Shown here piece after piece: positions 41,832-49,951 of a stretch of DNA of 64,000 nt. The translations under genes were made by a program, and so were the position numbers. Origin of the DNA: Neolewinella aurantiaca (lineage in GTDB: Bacteria > Bacteroidota > Bacteroidia > Chitinophagales > Saprospiraceae); assembly GCF_008014675.1 (NCBI RefSeq), contig NZ_VOXD01000003.1, positions 124,001 through 188,000 of the forward strand, written 5' to 3'. The first letter of the stretch is position 1; each line of letters begins with the position of its first letter. The notes below the pieces were generated by a model that made no database searches, was not told where the DNA came from, and saw only the letters and a program-made list of their open reading frames with translations.

Positions 41832-42772
41832 TCGGTCAATACTGCCGCCGCGGGCGGGATGCTGTCCTGAACGGGCTCCTGCAGGAGGTAATGGATGTAA
41901 TGTTTGAGCAGGTCAGGGGCCGTCCGGATCAGGTTGTGCTTCTTACCGGCAAGCATGTGGTGGATTACTTCTTCGGCGTTGACGAGCTGATCGCAGGAGT
42001 AGTAAGCATTGGGCGGATAGATCAGCCAGTCGGCCGTACCGTGCGCAATTACGACCTGCGCGGTGATGTTCTTCCAGCCGTCGGCCATCTCTTCGAGTTG
42101 GGGTTGGTGATTCAGCTTTTCGGTATTGACCGTTTGGATGGACTTAGGCATGAGCCAGCGGAGGCTCCAGTGGTTAGAAGGGTAGGAGATCCAGTACGTG
42201 AATTCCTCCAGAGGGGCGGTGCTGGCCGATTGCAGCAACACGCCGTCAATCTCTTTGGGGTAATCCATCGCGATGCGGGCACTGACGGTGCCGCCGTAAC
42301 TGCTGCCATGCAGGACGAGTCGTTTGTCCTTGCCGGGGCGTCGTCGCCTGATGATTTCTGCTACGTTTTCGGCTTGTTCTTTCACCGAAATCATGGCCTG
42401 GCCAAGGCCACTGCCGCCGTATCCGGGCCGGTCGATGGCCAGTAGGTTTGCTTCCGCCCTCAGCGCGCTGTCTTTCATCATATTGGCCCAGAATGAACTG
42501 CTGGACGGAGAACCGTGGATGAAAACGACCATCGGCTTGTCCGGGTCTTCGCCGATCTGCAGGAAGCGAATTTTTCGGCTGGGCCCTTCCAGATAACCTA
42601 GGGTAGCCTCTCCGTATTCGCCGCTGTTGAAAACAGCGGTCATTTGGTTGTCGTCCCATTGCGAGCGGGTAACCTCTCTGAGGCGGTTAAAGACATAGCC
42701 CGCGCCAATTATGGCGAGCACCAGAAGGGGAATGAAAAAGTTTCTTTTTCTTGGTTTCCTGAAGAGTTTCAT
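41828..42772 (-). CDS. Membrane-anchored alpha/beta hydrolase
   Basis: The product is a 314-residue hydrolase with one N-terminal membrane helix (FFIPLLVLAIIGAGYVF) after a basic stretch, so the enzyme faces the periplasm. Catalytic features are VVFIHGSPSSSSFW (oxyanion), LLAIDRPGYGGSG, the nucleophile VLHGSSYGGTVSAR, the acid in HGTADWLIYP and a histidine in AGKKHNLI. The substrate is unknown. The ATG at 42772 is preferred over a longer start. Confidence 0.83.
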   Translation of the reverse strand: MKLFRKPRKRNFFIPLLVLAIIGAGYVFNRLREVTRSQWDDNQMTAVFNSGEYGEATLGYLEGPSRKIRFLQIGEDPDKPMVVFIHGSPSSSSFWANMMKDSALRAEANLLAIDRPGYGGSGLGQAMISVKEQAENVAEIIRRRRPGKDKRLVLHGSSYGGTVSARIAMDYPKEIDGVLLQSASTAPLEEFTYWISYPSNHWSLRWLMPKSIQTVNTEKLNHQPQLEEMADGWKNITAQVVIAHGTADWLIYPPNAYYSCDQLVNAEEVIHHMLAGKKHNLIRTAPDLLKHYIHYLLQEPVQDSIPPAAAVLTD

Positions 42773-43048
42773 CTTGGTTGGATACAAAATAGCAGGCTCA
42801 TGTGTTCGCACGGGGAGAATTGAATTGAAGCTTCAATTCGCCACCCCGGGCGAGGTTGTGTGTGATATTCAGCACTGGGAACCGTTGATGTGGCCACCCG
42901 GAAAGGGTTGACGACGGCCTCAGGAAATGTTAATTTTCTACCCCACACACCAACTAAACAGACTTTTGCATTTTCATAGGAGTGACGCCCGGTATTGCCC
43001 GTGTGACCCCGACTTTTGTACCCGTTCCAGCCTTAAACACTTACACCC

Positions 43049-44299
43049 ATGCCTAAACCTCAACTGGCCCTCGTGGCCCTGTCTCTTCTCTTTTTCGCCT
43101 GCGGCGGGAAAGATGCTACTGCATTTGATCCCAGCGGACAGGAGTGGGAGTTCTCGTTGAGCAATCCCTTGCCGATCAATGAAAACCTGAAAGTGCCTGA
43201 GAAGTTACCTCTTTCTCTTCGGTTGCACCGGGAGTTGTTCTCTCCGGGAGACATCCTGGAGATAAAGGGGGATTCCGTGATGGTGAACAACGAAACCAAA
43301 ACTTCATTAACCGGTATGCCGCGGATGTACCGGATGTTCACGGATAATTACCACCCGGACACATTAGCGGGGCTAAAGTTGAGCCAGGGTGTGGGTACTA
43401 CGCTCAGCGTAGCGGCTTACTATGGCGACAGCCTCAGAGGAGAATGGGTGTTCGAGGCCAAAAAGAATGAAAGGCGGGAGATTGCTTTCGGCGAGCTTAC
43501 GGGACAAACCTTTAGCTGCGCTTTCCCCGGCGGTGATACGATGCAGGTGCATTTTGGGGTCACTATTCATAGATATGGGAGGAAGAAAGGTGAAAAAATG
43601 GAGTATTTCGTTGAGGAATCATCCGGTTTTCGGGACGAACGGTCATACCTCAAACGGGGAGGAATGAGCTTCGGCGGAGACCGGGTAATCGGAATGCGGG
43701 ATGACCGGTTCTCTTTCATCTCTTCACCTGGGAGCTACAGCTCAAAGAAGTACACTTACAGCAGAGACGAGCGCGGAACAGTGATTGCTTCCTATTTTGA
43801 AGTAGAAAACGGACGCTACGAAAGAGTAGATATGCCACTTGTACTACGAGGTCCAGTAAGTGCGGATGCTACTGAAATGGATTTTGCCGACCGGATCAAT
43901 TCAGGGATTGTAACGGCCGACACCAGCTACGCTCCGATAGATTCGTCCAGGGTTTCCTACGCTTATCAGGATGATTATAAGGGCATTGAGTTCGACGAAC
44001 TTTCGGAGTTGGAGTTTTCCGCCATACCCGGAGGCGAATTCATCGTCGTTGTTCGTGATCGCTTATTGATGAACCGGAAATGGCGGCTTTCTTCAGACGG
44101 CAATTACCTCATCACTCTGGGTGAAGATGGCAATCCGGCCGGCCATTATCCCATCCTGGCCTATACCGATGAGCATATCGATCTGCGGATGCCATTCACC
44201 GTAAAAACCCGGGAACCACGCGGGGTGGCGCTCGAATCTTACGCTACTATTAGTGTGTTTATCCGCATCGCAGGGCGTATGAATGCAACTTCCCGGTAA
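43049..44299 (+). CDS. Large lipoprotein of unknown function
   Basis: The product is a 416-residue protein with a lipoprotein signal (MPKPQLALVALSLLFFAC). The mature part is beta-rich and charged, with stretches such as DPSGQEWEFSLSNPL, YYGDSLRGEWVFEAKK and ILAYTDEHIDLRMPF that suggest repeated lipocalin-like or beta-sandwich units. I recognise no family. It stands alone between a hydrolase and tRNA-Arg(TCT). Confidence 0.68.
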   Translation: MPKPQLALVALSLLFFACGGKDATAFDPSGQEWEFSLSNPLPINENLKVPEKLPLSLRLHRELFSPGDILEIKGDSVMVNNETKTSLTGMPRMYRMFTDNYHPDTLAGLKLSQGVGTTLSVAAYYGDSLRGEWVFEAKKNERREIAFGELTGQTFSCAFPGGDTMQVHFGVTIHRYGRKKGEKMEYFVEESSGFRDERSYLKRGGMSFGGDRVIGMRDDRFSFISSPGSYSSKKYTYSRDERGTVIASYFEVENGRYERVDMPLVLRGPVSADATEMDFADRINSGIVTADTSYAPIDSSRVSYAYQDDYKGIEFDELSELEFSAIPGGEFIVVVRDRLLMNRKWRLSSDGNYLITLGEDGNPAGHYPILAYTDEHIDLRMPFTVKTREPRGVALESYATISVFIRIAGRMNATSR

Positions 44300-44358
44300 A
44301 CTTTCCTGTTTTTGGCGGGCAAGGTAAAAGTAAAAGGTATTACCTTCGCCGCCCGAGC

Positions 44359-44431
44359 GGGCCCGTAGCTCAGGGGATAGAGCACCTGACTTCTAATCTG
44401 GCGGTCGCAGGTTCGAATCCTGCCGGGCTCA
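44359..44431 (+). tRNA. tRNA-Arg, anticodon TCT; integration target
   Basis: The acceptor is GGGCCCG/CGGGCTC with one G-U pair, the D-arm GCTCAGGGGATAGAGC, the anticodon loop CTTCTAA (TCT) and the T-arm GCAGG/CCTGC with TTCGAAT. The anticodon stem CCTGA/TCTGG has a T-T mismatch at pair 29-41. A TACCTTCG box lies just upstream at 44341. The 3' end from 44416 doubles as the left attachment site of the integrated element. Confidence 0.93.
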
Positions 44432-44432
44432 C
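44416..44432 (+). other. Left attachment site (attL) in tRNA-Arg(TCT)
   Basis: AATCCTGCCGGGCTCAC: the T-arm/acceptor end of the tRNA plus one base. It is identical to 53048-53064, so insertion leaves the tRNA intact. Confidence 0.92.
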
Positions 44433-44435
44433 ACT

Positions 44436-44472
44436 AATCGGCTGTAAATCAATGATTTATGGCCGATTTTTT
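44436..44472. terminator. Element-borne terminator replacing the tRNA's own
   Basis: AATCGGC pairs with GCCGATT, with an inner GTAAATC/GATTTAT stem, followed by T6. It lies just inside attL and can end the tRNA transcript and, from the other side, the element's operon. The tRNA's original terminator is now beyond attR at 53068. Confidence 0.75.
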
Positions 44473-44500
44473 GTTTTTAGGTATCATTGTCATTTTCCTG

Positions 44501-44800
44501 TCACAAACCATTTGCGGCCCTCACCTTTGCGAATTTTATGACTGATCGCACGTCTACTGATGCGCCGTGTGCGCCGTCTATTGCTTCAAGTCTACCATCT
44601 GCAAGACAGTTCCTTACGGTGCCTGGGCTTACCCTTAACATCTTTGCGGCCTGCTTTACTGTCACAGCTTCCAACCTTTCAAAGATTTCAACTTCTGAAA
44701 TTTGACCTGGGAACTCATAAGGATGGCGGTTTGCCATTTCTTCCCTCACGATCCGCCGAAAGTCATCTTCCCCCATGTGGGCTAAAGTGCTAATCTGCAT
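44501..44800 (-). CDS. Excisionase-like HTH protein
   Basis: The product is a 99-residue protein. Residues 47-80 (VTVKQAAKMLRVSPGTVRNC, then LADGRLEAID) match the winged HTH of the excisionase/MerR-like HTH_17 family. It could be the recombination directionality factor or a regulator of the element. It starts inside the end of the nuclease-like gene (11-bp overlap), making it the last gene of a rep-nuclease-HTH operon and the closest to attL. Confidence 0.75.
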   Translation of the reverse strand: MQISTLAHMGEDDFRRIVREEMANRHPYEFPGQISEVEIFERLEAVTVKQAAKMLRVSPGTVRNCLADGRLEAIDGAHGASVDVRSVIKFAKVRAANGL

Positions 44801-45287
44801 CGGTGGCGGGTTTATTGATTGCGAAAAATGGTCTGGTTAGTTGGTATCTGCTGTCTTGCGGTTGTGCAAGGTCACTTAGTTCTTTTGCTGTTAGGCGGCG
44901 GGTAAACGTCATCAGCTGAAGCGGGTAGTACGTCTTCCCTGAATGGTGCTTTGCTGCTGCCTTCAGTCTGGACAATCTGCCAGAGTAGATGCAACCCTCA
45001 AAAGCATCTATGAAAAACAGGACCACAGGTAAACCGGTAGCTTCGATTGTCAGGTACTTTTCATGATCGCCGGTATCTATTCCGGTACATGGTCGGGAGT
45101 ATTGGCGCGGGTAAGTTTTCACGTCTACGGCAAAAACTCCGTGCTCGGTCATCAGTACTCGGTCGATAGGGTGGGCGGGGCCGATGGGCGGAGAATAGAC
45201 GTGCCAACCTTGCGCGGCAAAATAGCTGTCTGCAATCGCCTCTCCAGCGTCGCCACGTTGGGTTGTGGGTAGTTGTTGGAAGGTCAT
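44790..45287 (-). CDS. PD-(D/E)XK nuclease-like protein
   Basis: The product is a 165-residue protein. The N-terminal half has the layout of restriction-endonuclease-like folds: GDAGEAIADSYFAAQGW (helix with conserved E), then PIDRVLMTEHGVFAVDVKTY, giving the D...(D)xK core. Holliday-junction resolvases and NERD-type nucleases share this pattern. It could process replication or packaging intermediates of the element. Its start codon overlaps the rep stop codon (TAATG), so it is translationally coupled to the initiator gene. Family assignment is by pattern only. Confidence 0.62.
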   Translation of the reverse strand: MTFQQLPTTQRGDAGEAIADSYFAAQGWHVYSPPIGPAHPIDRVLMTEHGVFAVDVKTYPRQYSRPCTGIDTGDHEKYLTIEATGLPVVLFFIDAFEGCIYSGRLSRLKAAAKHHSGKTYYPLQLMTFTRRLTAKELSDLAQPQDSRYQLTRPFFAINKPATDAD

Positions 45288-46987
45288 TATGCGGCGGTTT
45301 CGGGGTGCTGTGATTTGTTAAGTGTGCCTTCAGTAGTTCCGGGCCGTGGCATCCAAAAGCCTAAACTGGCTGTATTCCATCTTGCAGGGGCGGACTGTAC
45401 TGCTCTTTTGATAGCATCGTGGTATTCTTTGTCTTCCTTCCATTTAGGGATGTGTGAGGTGAACCAGTCCACAATCCCGTATTTACGGGCTGTTTTCTGA
45501 CAATCTGCCATGGCTTTTTCAAACTGCGCATTTCCAGTCATTAAGTCTAATTCAGCATAGCTTGCGCGGATGTCAAACGATATTTTCCTCTGTACTCCCC
45601 AGATAGGTTTAGGTTCTTTCGTCAATGGGGATAACTGTACATCCATTGCTCCGAAAGCATCGTAATTCACTACTTCTATCTTTTCGTTTCTGTCAGCCCT
45701 TTTATTTGTCCCTTTGCGGATCTTCAAAAGACTGCGAGAACTGCGTTTGTGAATGTCAGCCAAGACAGATAGATTCTCTAATTGTCTAAAGTCAAAATTC
45801 CCGTTCAACAGGTCGTCAATAGAATTATCTACTGATTCGATGTACTCGATGTCTTCAACCTTGCTATCGGCTTTTGCAGCATTCAGCACCAACCTTTCTT
45901 CTCTGTACTTCCTGCGGATCGAACAGACAACCGTCTCGCGCTCTAAACGTATCTTGTTAGCTTCGGGGCCGTAATAGTCATCTAGGGCGTTTATAGCGTC
46001 TCTGGCATCCTTTCTCGCCTGTGCTATGTCGTTATCTCTCCGTTCGATTATCGAGCGGCTAAACTCCTTTATGGCTTCCTTGCTGTTAAGCTCGTACTCT
46101 TTAGAGGCGATAAAAGTCGTGCGGACATCATCAGGAGGAAAGCCACAGAAGCGACGCAAAACAGCAGCCCTAAGTTTTACTTCGTTTCTGTGTATAGGTT
46201 TGGACGTGTCTAGTCCAAACCGCTCACAATTTTCTTTTTGGTAGGGCTTCGTTTCAAACTCAGGAGACTTATCATAAATCGTCAGTCTGTTATCTGCTGA
46301 CTTAGCCCCAATATCTAGCCCGGTTAATATTTTTCCAGTAGAGTCGAAGAAAGGTCGTAGACTACTACGGCCAAAGTTCTTTACGTCTTCCTCTAACCAG
46401 ATTCGATGCACTTTGTCAAGATAATTATACCCGTCGATTGCAACATCAATGCCGGTATATTGGTGGACAACTGCATCCAGCTTGCGAAGTAACCGGACAA
46501 CGTAGTTTGTCCATCCCTTTCGGTACAAAACATGATTGTACATTGTCAATTCAGAATATCCACAACCGTCGTTACTTCGTTGCAGCAACTTCGCCACACG
46601 TTCCCCGTCTATGCGGACGGTGTAGGCTTCGCGGTAAAACTTAGTTTTAGTGCGGCCCGTCCTCAATCCGTCAGCGTCTTCCAACCCGTAAGAAATGACT
46701 ATCCCATCGCGTAAATTCAAAATGTCAGGTGGCGTTTCCCCATCGCTTAAAAACAGAGCATTGCTCAATGTGGCTACAAACTTATCACAAGCAATAGCCT
46801 GTGGGCCGTGCTCAATCTTTGGGCCTCCGGTGGCGTTTGATTCCGTCCCGGTGTCCTGAGAACCCCCGATATACTTAGTGGGGGTCGTCGCGCCATTTGA
46901 AACCCGATCTGGGTGCTTAAATAGCTTGCCCGGCATCGGCATTTTTAGTACCTTTATGGCATTAGTTTTTAGGCTATGTTCAGGCAT
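45287..46987 (-). CDS. Rep_trans-like replication initiator of the element
   Basis: The product is a 566-residue protein. The central part matches the replication-initiation-factor (Rep_trans, rolling-circle) family: a DVAID pair of acids at 181-185, GLDIGAKSADNRLTIYDKS at 223-241 and HRNEVKLRAAVL at 266-277. In this family a tyrosine nicks the double-strand origin; the candidate here is Y238 or a nearby tyrosine. A coiled region follows (290-400), and the C-terminus is unassigned. A strongly structured non-coding stretch lies upstream (47120-47290) and could hold the origin. Rolling-circle replication would let the element amplify after excision. Confidence 0.68.
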   Translation of the reverse strand: MPEHSLKTNAIKVLKMPMPGKLFKHPDRVSNGATTPTKYIGGSQDTGTESNATGGPKIEHGPQAIACDKFVATLSNALFLSDGETPPDILNLRDGIVISYGLEDADGLRTGRTKTKFYREAYTVRIDGERVAKLLQRSNDGCGYSELTMYNHVLYRKGWTNYVVRLLRKLDAVVHQYTGIDVAIDGYNYLDKVHRIWLEEDVKNFGRSSLRPFFDSTGKILTGLDIGAKSADNRLTIYDKSPEFETKPYQKENCERFGLDTSKPIHRNEVKLRAAVLRRFCGFPPDDVRTTFIASKEYELNSKEAIKEFSRSIIERRDNDIAQARKDARDAINALDDYYGPEANKIRLERETVVCSIRRKYREERLVLNAAKADSKVEDIEYIESVDNSIDDLLNGNFDFRQLENLSVLADIHKRSSRSLLKIRKGTNKRADRNEKIEVVNYDAFGAMDVQLSPLTKEPKPIWGVQRKISFDIRASYAELDLMTGNAQFEKAMADCQKTARKYGIVDWFTSHIPKWKEDKEYHDAIKRAVQSAPARWNTASLGFWMPRPGTTEGTLNKSQHPETAA

Positions 46988-47000
46988 AGTTTAGTTATTA

Positions 47001-47036
47001 GCCCTGCTAGGACTGCAATCCGGTAGGGCTTTTTTA
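47001..47036 (+). other. Hairpin with T-tract just upstream of rep
   Basis: GCCCT and AGGGC arms (47001-47029) are followed on the plus strand by T6, the opposite direction to the gene. It lies 14 bases upstream of the rep start, so it may block antisense transcription or act in the rep leader RNA. A similar structure is at 51415-51465. Confidence 0.5.
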
Positions 47037-47119
47037 TTGCCCCACACAGGGTGGTTAAAAAATTAGGGGAGGCAGCAGAATCTGTATTTCTGCTTTGTGG
47101 TTTTTTGACGTTGGAGCGG

Positions 47120-47290
47120 ACGTTGCAGCCCGTCTAACATGAGACTTTTTATAGGCCATCTAAGCCACAGCGTGGCCAGACGGGGGAAAGCGTGGGTGGG
47201 CTGTTAGCACGTCAGCATTGGAGGCTAACAGCCCGTCACGCATTAGGATGAGTGGCCCGGATCAGGAAGTCTCAAAACCTTAGCCGGGCC
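47120..47290. other. Multi-hairpin non-coding region, candidate replication origin or RNA
   Basis: The 388-bp gap between capsid and rep genes contains several strong inverted repeats: CCCGTCT/AGACGGG (about 47131 and 47178), GCCAC/GTGGC (47164-47176), a perfect 11-bp pair GGGCTGTTAGC/GCTAACAGCCC (47198-47234) and GCCCGG/CCGGGC (47252-47288). No protein frame fits. Position next to the Rep gene favours an origin; a packaging signal or structured RNA is also possible. Confidence 0.55.
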
Positions 47291-47375
47291 TCTCATATTG
47301 AATTCTTTTAGGTCAGGGAAGCGGTATGTGCAGCCGCTCCCCCTTAACCAAAAACACATTATGAAAAAAAGGCTC

Positions 47376-48542
47376 TTAAGCGGTTGCTACATTTTCAATC
47401 CGAACAATATGTTCAGGGTGGAACAACTGCATATCCGCACGGTAAATCATGATGAACTGGGTCATGTCATGATCTGCTTTTGATTTCTCAGAAGTGATCT
47501 CGTACTTCCCACCAACACCGAGTTTACAGGTTGAGAAATCGCCAACGTACACCCGCGTCTGGTCGTTGTCTTCGCCGTACTCAACGCCGACCGCAGTATG
47601 TATAACAATGGGTACTCCACTCAAACCAGCGGGCTTAGTGATCTGCTGGCCGAGCGTGTCCTTCAGCGATTGCAGCTGAAGCCATGCAACCGGGTGCATG
47701 ATGACAGCAATTTTAGACGGATCAACGTTTTTAGCCAGTACTTTTTGGACTGATTGCAAAATCATGTCCCAAGTCAGCGTACTGTCTGAAGCGTCGACAG
47801 TTTGAACGCCGATATAACCGTCAATGCCGGTAATTTCTGTACCACCAGCACCAGACAAAATCTGTTTAGTGATAGTGTGCTCTAGGTCGGCGTTGAAGGC
47901 GTTGTTAATGACATCCGGCCAATCTGTCACAGCGTCACGGGTAACGTTGTTTGCCATGTCTACACGGGAGGCAAAGTTTACTAGGTTCCACGTAATAGGG
48001 GCAACGGTTAGGTTCCCTGCTGCTATTTCTGCTGTCTCAGCGTGAACGTTGAAACCTGCGTAATTAGTCAGCTTTGCAATAGAGGTATTCTGTGCAACCC
48101 CGTCTCGAATGTCGACCATCAGTTTGCCCGGTGCACCATTTTGCAACGGCTTTAGAATGACCTCACCTGTAACGGCTGGATCCTGAATTGTACTCGCTGC
48201 TGTTGCGCTTGTTACGGCTCGTTTCATTGCTGAATGAATAGTACCCTCAGTAATGCTCGTGACTCCCTGCTCAATAATTGAGCGAATACCGGCGGCTTTT
48301 GCTGGAATAGTGCCTACCGGCTGTTGCCCGGACTGCCGGAACTCCTCTTTAGCTGCCATGCGTCTTTTCATGACGCGCCCGCTCTCGATCTCGCTTGTAA
48401 GCTCGTCGATTTCGTCTTGCAGTTGGTTCCATCGGCGTTCCTCCGATCCAGTCATCTGACGACCTTTTACATCGTCATTCAGGGTTTTTTGTTCGCGCAA
48501 AACTCTTGCTCGTGTTTCCAATAATTCTTTCTCTGATCTCAT
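47376..48542 (-). CDS. HK97-fold major capsid protein
   Basis: The product is a 388-residue phage capsid protein. Residues 1-75 form a charged coiled coil (ELLETRARVLREQKTLND, DELTSEIESGRV) like the HK97 delta domain that acts as built-in scaffold. The shell domain follows, with VAQNTSIAKLTNYAGF, ITWNLVNFASRVDMANNVTRD, KIAVIMHPVAWLQLQSLKD, GVPIVIHTAVG, VYVGDFSTCKLGVGGKYEI and the closing MIYRADMQLFHPEHIVRIENV, the standard capsid pattern. No protease gene is nearby to remove the delta domain. It is the only virion gene in the element. An encapsulin is less likely because encapsulins lack the delta domain and cargo genes are absent. Confidence 0.9.
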   Translation of the reverse strand: MRSEKELLETRARVLREQKTLNDDVKGRQMTGSEERRWNQLQDEIDELTSEIESGRVMKRRMAAKEEFRQSGQQPVGTIPAKAAGIRSIIEQGVTSITEGTIHSAMKRAVTSATAASTIQDPAVTGEVILKPLQNGAPGKLMVDIRDGVAQNTSIAKLTNYAGFNVHAETAEIAAGNLTVAPITWNLVNFASRVDMANNVTRDAVTDWPDVINNAFNADLEHTITKQILSGAGGTEITGIDGYIGVQTVDASDSTLTWDMILQSVQKVLAKNVDPSKIAVIMHPVAWLQLQSLKDTLGQQITKPAGLSGVPIVIHTAVGVEYGEDNDQTRVYVGDFSTCKLGVGGKYEITSEKSKADHDMTQFIMIYRADMQLFHPEHIVRIENVATA

Positions 48543-48581
48543 AATTCAGTATTTACTAATAGGGTTATTAAAAGGGGTTAA

Positions 48582-48992
48582 TTACTCAGATACTTGTGGG
48601 TAATATTCTTTCACGGCAGCACCAAAGGCCCGGAGTAATTCAACTTCGGCAGTTTCCATTTGGCGGGCCATTGTTCCGGCTGTTTCAAGGTCACCAGTCA
48701 GCTCAGCCAGTTCCATCTTCGCACTACACGACAGAAGAAAACAAAACATATTGTGAGCATGGGGTGAGGTGCTTATAATGGGGATTGCATCTAAAGGCAA
48801 CCCCAACCGTTGCAGGTGTTTACAGGCAAATTCAGTCAAGACCAGTTTGTTGAGTTCAGCTGGGCCAACCTGCCCAACTAAAATCATATAGAGTTGAGTA
48901 AGGCTAATTCCCAGCCGTTCGGACCAAGCTTTCAGACTTTCCTTGTGGTCAACTTTTACTCTCATCGTGATGGTTGTTTTCTCGTTTCTCAT
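48582..48992 (-). CDS. Ribbon-helix-helix-like protein of the element
   Basis: The product is a 136-residue protein. Residues 5-40 (TTITMRVKVDHKESLKAWSE, then RLGISLTQLYMILV) have the strand-helix-helix pattern of ribbon-helix-helix DNA-binding proteins. The remainder is helical without known motifs. It lies 39 bp upstream of the capsid gene and is probably co-transcribed with it, so it could regulate capsid expression or act in DNA packaging. The family is not certain. Confidence 0.55.
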   Translation of the reverse strand: MRNEKTTITMRVKVDHKESLKAWSERLGISLTQLYMILVGQVGPAELNKLVLTEFACKHLQRLGLPLDAIPIISTSPHAHNMFCFLLSCSAKMELAELTGDLETAGTMARQMETAEVELLRAFGAAVKEYYPQVSE

Positions 48993-49154
48993 TATCTTTT
49001 TTTTACTGGTTAAAGGGTATTGTACTTTTTAGCTTTTAACTAACTGTAATGCAAAGGTGAGGCAATTGCACATCGGGTCCGGCAGACTCTGTTTACCTGA
49101 TTGCTTTGTCTTGTACTGCAAATGTAGGGGTAAAGGGGAGTGCACACGTGTGCA

Positions 49155-49724
49155 CTAATTGAGCTGGGCCAATTCTGCCTCAGCTATTTCCCTAGCAACA
49201 GGAGGTAAGTAATGTCTAATTCTGTTTATCATTCCTTTTATCCCATTGGCCCCTTCCCTACGACCTCTCGTGCATACTTCGTCCCATGCATTTTTAAATG
49301 TTCCCCCCGATTTACCGTGCTTTTCTCCTATTGCTTTATGTGCAGCGAGTACCCCCCCAAACTCATTTGCCGGGTGGTAAATACCTGCATTATGCAAGTA
49401 AGCATAGTAAAGAGCTATCTCTTTTGCAGGTAGCTCATTTAAATGCCTCTCTGCAGTAGGGCGGTCGTAGGTCATAACGTGTATTGCATCAAGTAGACGT
49501 GACGCGCAAACTTCGCAGGTGGTATGATGCCAGAGTGAGCCGGATTGACTGCCCTCCTTATCGAACTTCAGGTGATGGAAGTAATGGAGCTGGCTTTCGT
49601 GATCTTTAGCCAATCGGCGTATCATTTCCAATGTCAAAGGGTCAAGGTCTGACAGGGTAGCGGCTGGGTTGGCTTCAGATAGTAGCCGGGAAAACAGTTG
49701 TTGTATTTCAAATAGTGGTAACAT
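49155..49724 (-). CDS. Unknown helical protein of the element
   Basis: The product is a 189-residue soluble, helix-rich protein. Notable segments are a CxxC (CEVC, with upstream HH) that might bind metal, the hydrophobic-helical IALYYAYLHNAGIYHPANEF, and a basic stretch RGRREGANGIKGMINRIRHY near the end. I recognise no family. It sits between the membrane-protein genes and the RHH-capsid pair in the minus-strand series. Confidence 0.6.
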   Translation of the reverse strand: MLPLFEIQQLFSRLLSEANPAATLSDLDPLTLEMIRRLAKDHESQLHYFHHLKFDKEGSQSGSLWHHTTCEVCASRLLDAIHVMTYDRPTAERHLNELPAKEIALYYAYLHNAGIYHPANEFGGVLAAHKAIGEKHGKSGGTFKNAWDEVCTRGRREGANGIKGMINRIRHYLPPVAREIAEAELAQLN

Positions 49725-49855
49725 GGTGGTATTGGGTTAATAATGAAAATTGGTTCCAAGTTAAAAAGGTCCAAAAAGTGCGTTTACTCACACGGGGTTT
49801 GGGCGGCGATGTTTTGTCGGAAAGATGATAGACTTTTTACCCCCCTACCCATCGT

Positions 49856-49951
49856 CTACGGCCCACCAACCAGTAAGGCTACCAGCATTAAAGCTATGCC
49901 TACACTAACAAAGACGTGCAGCAGGTCAGGCTGCTGTGTGCTCTTACTCAT
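49856..49951 (-). CDS. 31-residue membrane peptide
   Basis: MSKSTQQPDLLHVFVSVGIA followed by LMLVALLVGGP: a short polar head and a single hydrophobic helix. Its ATG overlaps the last codons of the four-helix membrane protein by 8 bases (AATGAGTAA), so translation is probably coupled. It may be a holin-like or regulatory micropeptide. A chance frame cannot be excluded, but composition and coupling favour a real gene. Confidence 0.5.
   Translation of the reverse strand: MSKSTQQPDLLHVFVSVGIALMLVALLVGGP

Noticed and set aside
43015-43033. TTTGTACCCGTTCCAGCC upstream of the lipoprotein gene as a repeat copy
   Set aside because: Too many mismatches and a missing base in the central CACCTGCG core.
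47376-48542. Encapsulin nanocompartment as an alternative for the HK97-fold protein
   Set aside because: The delta-like coiled-coil N-terminus, the integrase, att sites and Rep gene point to a virus-type element, and no cargo enzyme is adjacent.
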